This document shows positions 22,237 through 23,005 of a DNA stretch of 23,005 bases, piece by piece. The position numbers were made by a program, and so were the translations under genes. This DNA comes from VRUE01 sp036271315 (lineage in GTDB: Bacteria; Actinomycetota; Thermoleophilia; Solirubrobacterales; 70-9). Location: positions 1 to 23,005 of the forward strand of contig DATBAV010000031.1 of assembly GCA_036271315.1 (NCBI GenBank). Reading direction: 5' to 3'. Within the stretch, counting starts at the first letter, position 1, and every line of letters begins with the position of its first letter. A model generated the notes under the pieces. It was given only the letters and a program-made list of their open reading frames with translations, searched no databases and had not been told where the DNA came from.

Positions 22237-23005
22237 CAGCGCACCAGCCCTGGCGCCTCGGTCATCTCGCGGGCGGGGTTGCCCGGCGCGATCATCGGAT
22301 AGACGTTCTCCTCTTGGGTGACGCGGATGTCGACCAGCGCCGGGCCGTCGGCCTCGATCGCCGCCTTCATCGTGTCCTCGAGGTCGGCGGCGTCCTCGAC
22401 CCGCAGGCCGGTCGCGCCGAAGGCCTCGGCCAGCTTCACCCAGTCCGGGCTGGCGCCCATCTCGACCGCGCTGTAGCGGCGGTCCCAGAAGAGCTGCTGC
22501 CACTGGCGGACCATGCCCATGTAACCGTTGTTCATCAGGAAGACCTTGACCGGGATCTGCTCGTCGACGGCGGTCGCGAACTCCTGGACGTTCATGATCA
22601 GGCTGCCGTCGCCGGAGATGCAGGTGACCAGCTCGTCGGGGCAGGCGACCTTGGCGCCGATCGCCGCCGGCAGCCCGAAGCCCATCGTCCCCAGGCCGCC
22701 CGAGTTGATCCAGCGCCGCGGCTCCTCGAAGCCGTAGTACTGCGCCGCCCACATCTGGTGCTGGCCGACGTCGGAGGCGACGATCGCTTCGCCGTTCGTG
22801 ACCCGGTGGAGCGTCTCGACCATCGACTGCGGCTTGATCTCGCCGTTCGTCGACGGCTCGTAGTAGAGCGGGTGCTCCTGCTTCCAGGTGCGGATCTGGG
22901 CCCACCAGGCCTCCATGCGGCCGGAGTCGGTCTGCAGCGCCCGGTACTCGCGGGTCAGCTTCGGCAGCACCTGCTTGACGTCGCCGACGATCGGGATGTG
23001 CGCGC
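22236..23005 (-). CDS. ilvB: Acetolactate synthase catalytic subunit, C-terminal part
   Basis: The last 255 codons are in the window; the 5' end is beyond the right edge. It opens with AHIPIVGDVKQVLPKLT, the end of the central domain, then the thiamine-diphosphate domain: GQHQMWAAQYYGFEEPRRW, GLGTMGFGLPAAIGAK, the metal/ThDP motif GDGSLIMN continuing to MNNGYMGMVRQWQ, and the C-terminal VRVTQEENVYPMIAPG. These identify the anabolic, FAD-containing acetohydroxyacid synthase rather than catabolic acetolactate synthase. It makes 2-acetolactate or 2-aceto-2-hydroxybutyrate for Val, Leu and Ile. It is the first visible gene of a minus-strand ilvB-ilvN-menF unit; any ilv leader or attenuator would be outside the window. 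Confidence 0.96.
   Translation of the reverse strand, partial: AHIPIVGDVKQVLPKLTREYRALQTDSGRMEAWWAQIRTWKQEHPLYYEPSTNGEIKPQSMVETLHRVTNGEAIVASDVGQHQMWAAQYYGFEEPRRWINSGGLGTMGFGLPAAIGAKVACPDELVTCISGDGSLIMNVQEFATAVDEQIPVKVFLMNNGYMGMVRQWQQLFWDRRYSAVEMGASPDWVKLAEAFGATGLRVEDAADLEDTMKAAIEADGPALVDIRVTQEENVYPMIAPGNPAREMTEAPGLVR

Overview
The window looks like chromosomal DNA of a very GC-rich actinobacterium, most likely Thermoleophilia/Solirubrobacterales (inference). The signs are strong G/C bias at third codon positions, the actinobacterial type of phosphoserine aminotransferase, GTG and TTG starts, a classical menaquinone pathway, and several genes whose start codon lies 6-8 nt after a TAnnnT -10 box, as expected for leaderless mRNAs. 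I see no rRNA, tRNA, IS element, CRISPR array or prophage gene.

Layout. 1-92 is the N-terminus of a SAM methyltransferase, followed leftward-transcribed by leuD and leuC (115-2066). A XRE-cupin regulator (2151-2762) and an AbiEi/DUF559 protein (2797-3786) separate leuCD from leuA (3848-5434). leuA is preceded by a leucine-rich leader peptide (5502-5561) whose Leu codons are complementary to the leuA ribosome binding site. A divergent DHA2-type MFS exporter follows (about 5594-7003), then a small secreted RTX-repeat protein, a VAT1-like quinone oxidoreductase, serA and serC (all minus). A small cupin gene (plus, 11570-11977) converges on ilvC (minus, 12251-13252). The 273 nt between them hold two large inverted repeats, placed one after each stop codon, with conserved loops in opposite orientation.

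The right half holds menaquinone genes set inside the branched-chain amino acid block: menE (minus) next to ilvC, divergent menB-menA-menC-menD (plus, 14610-19215), a secreted PD40 beta-propeller protein (minus), then menF (minus), which overlaps the end of ilvN. ilvN is followed by the 3' part of ilvB at the window edge. Read from the right, the minus strand runs ilvB-ilvN-menF ... menE-ilvC ... serC-serA ... leuA ... leuC-leuD.

Together the genes give acetohydroxyacid synthase and ketol-acid reductoisomerase (Val/Ile/Leu), the leucine branch except leuB, two of three serine-biosynthesis steps (serB absent), and chorismate to demethylmenaquinone except menH, the DHNA-CoA thioesterase and the final methyltransferase. 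The most notable non-coding elements are the leuA leader/anti-Shine-Dalgarno arrangement and the twin hairpins at 11986-12245.
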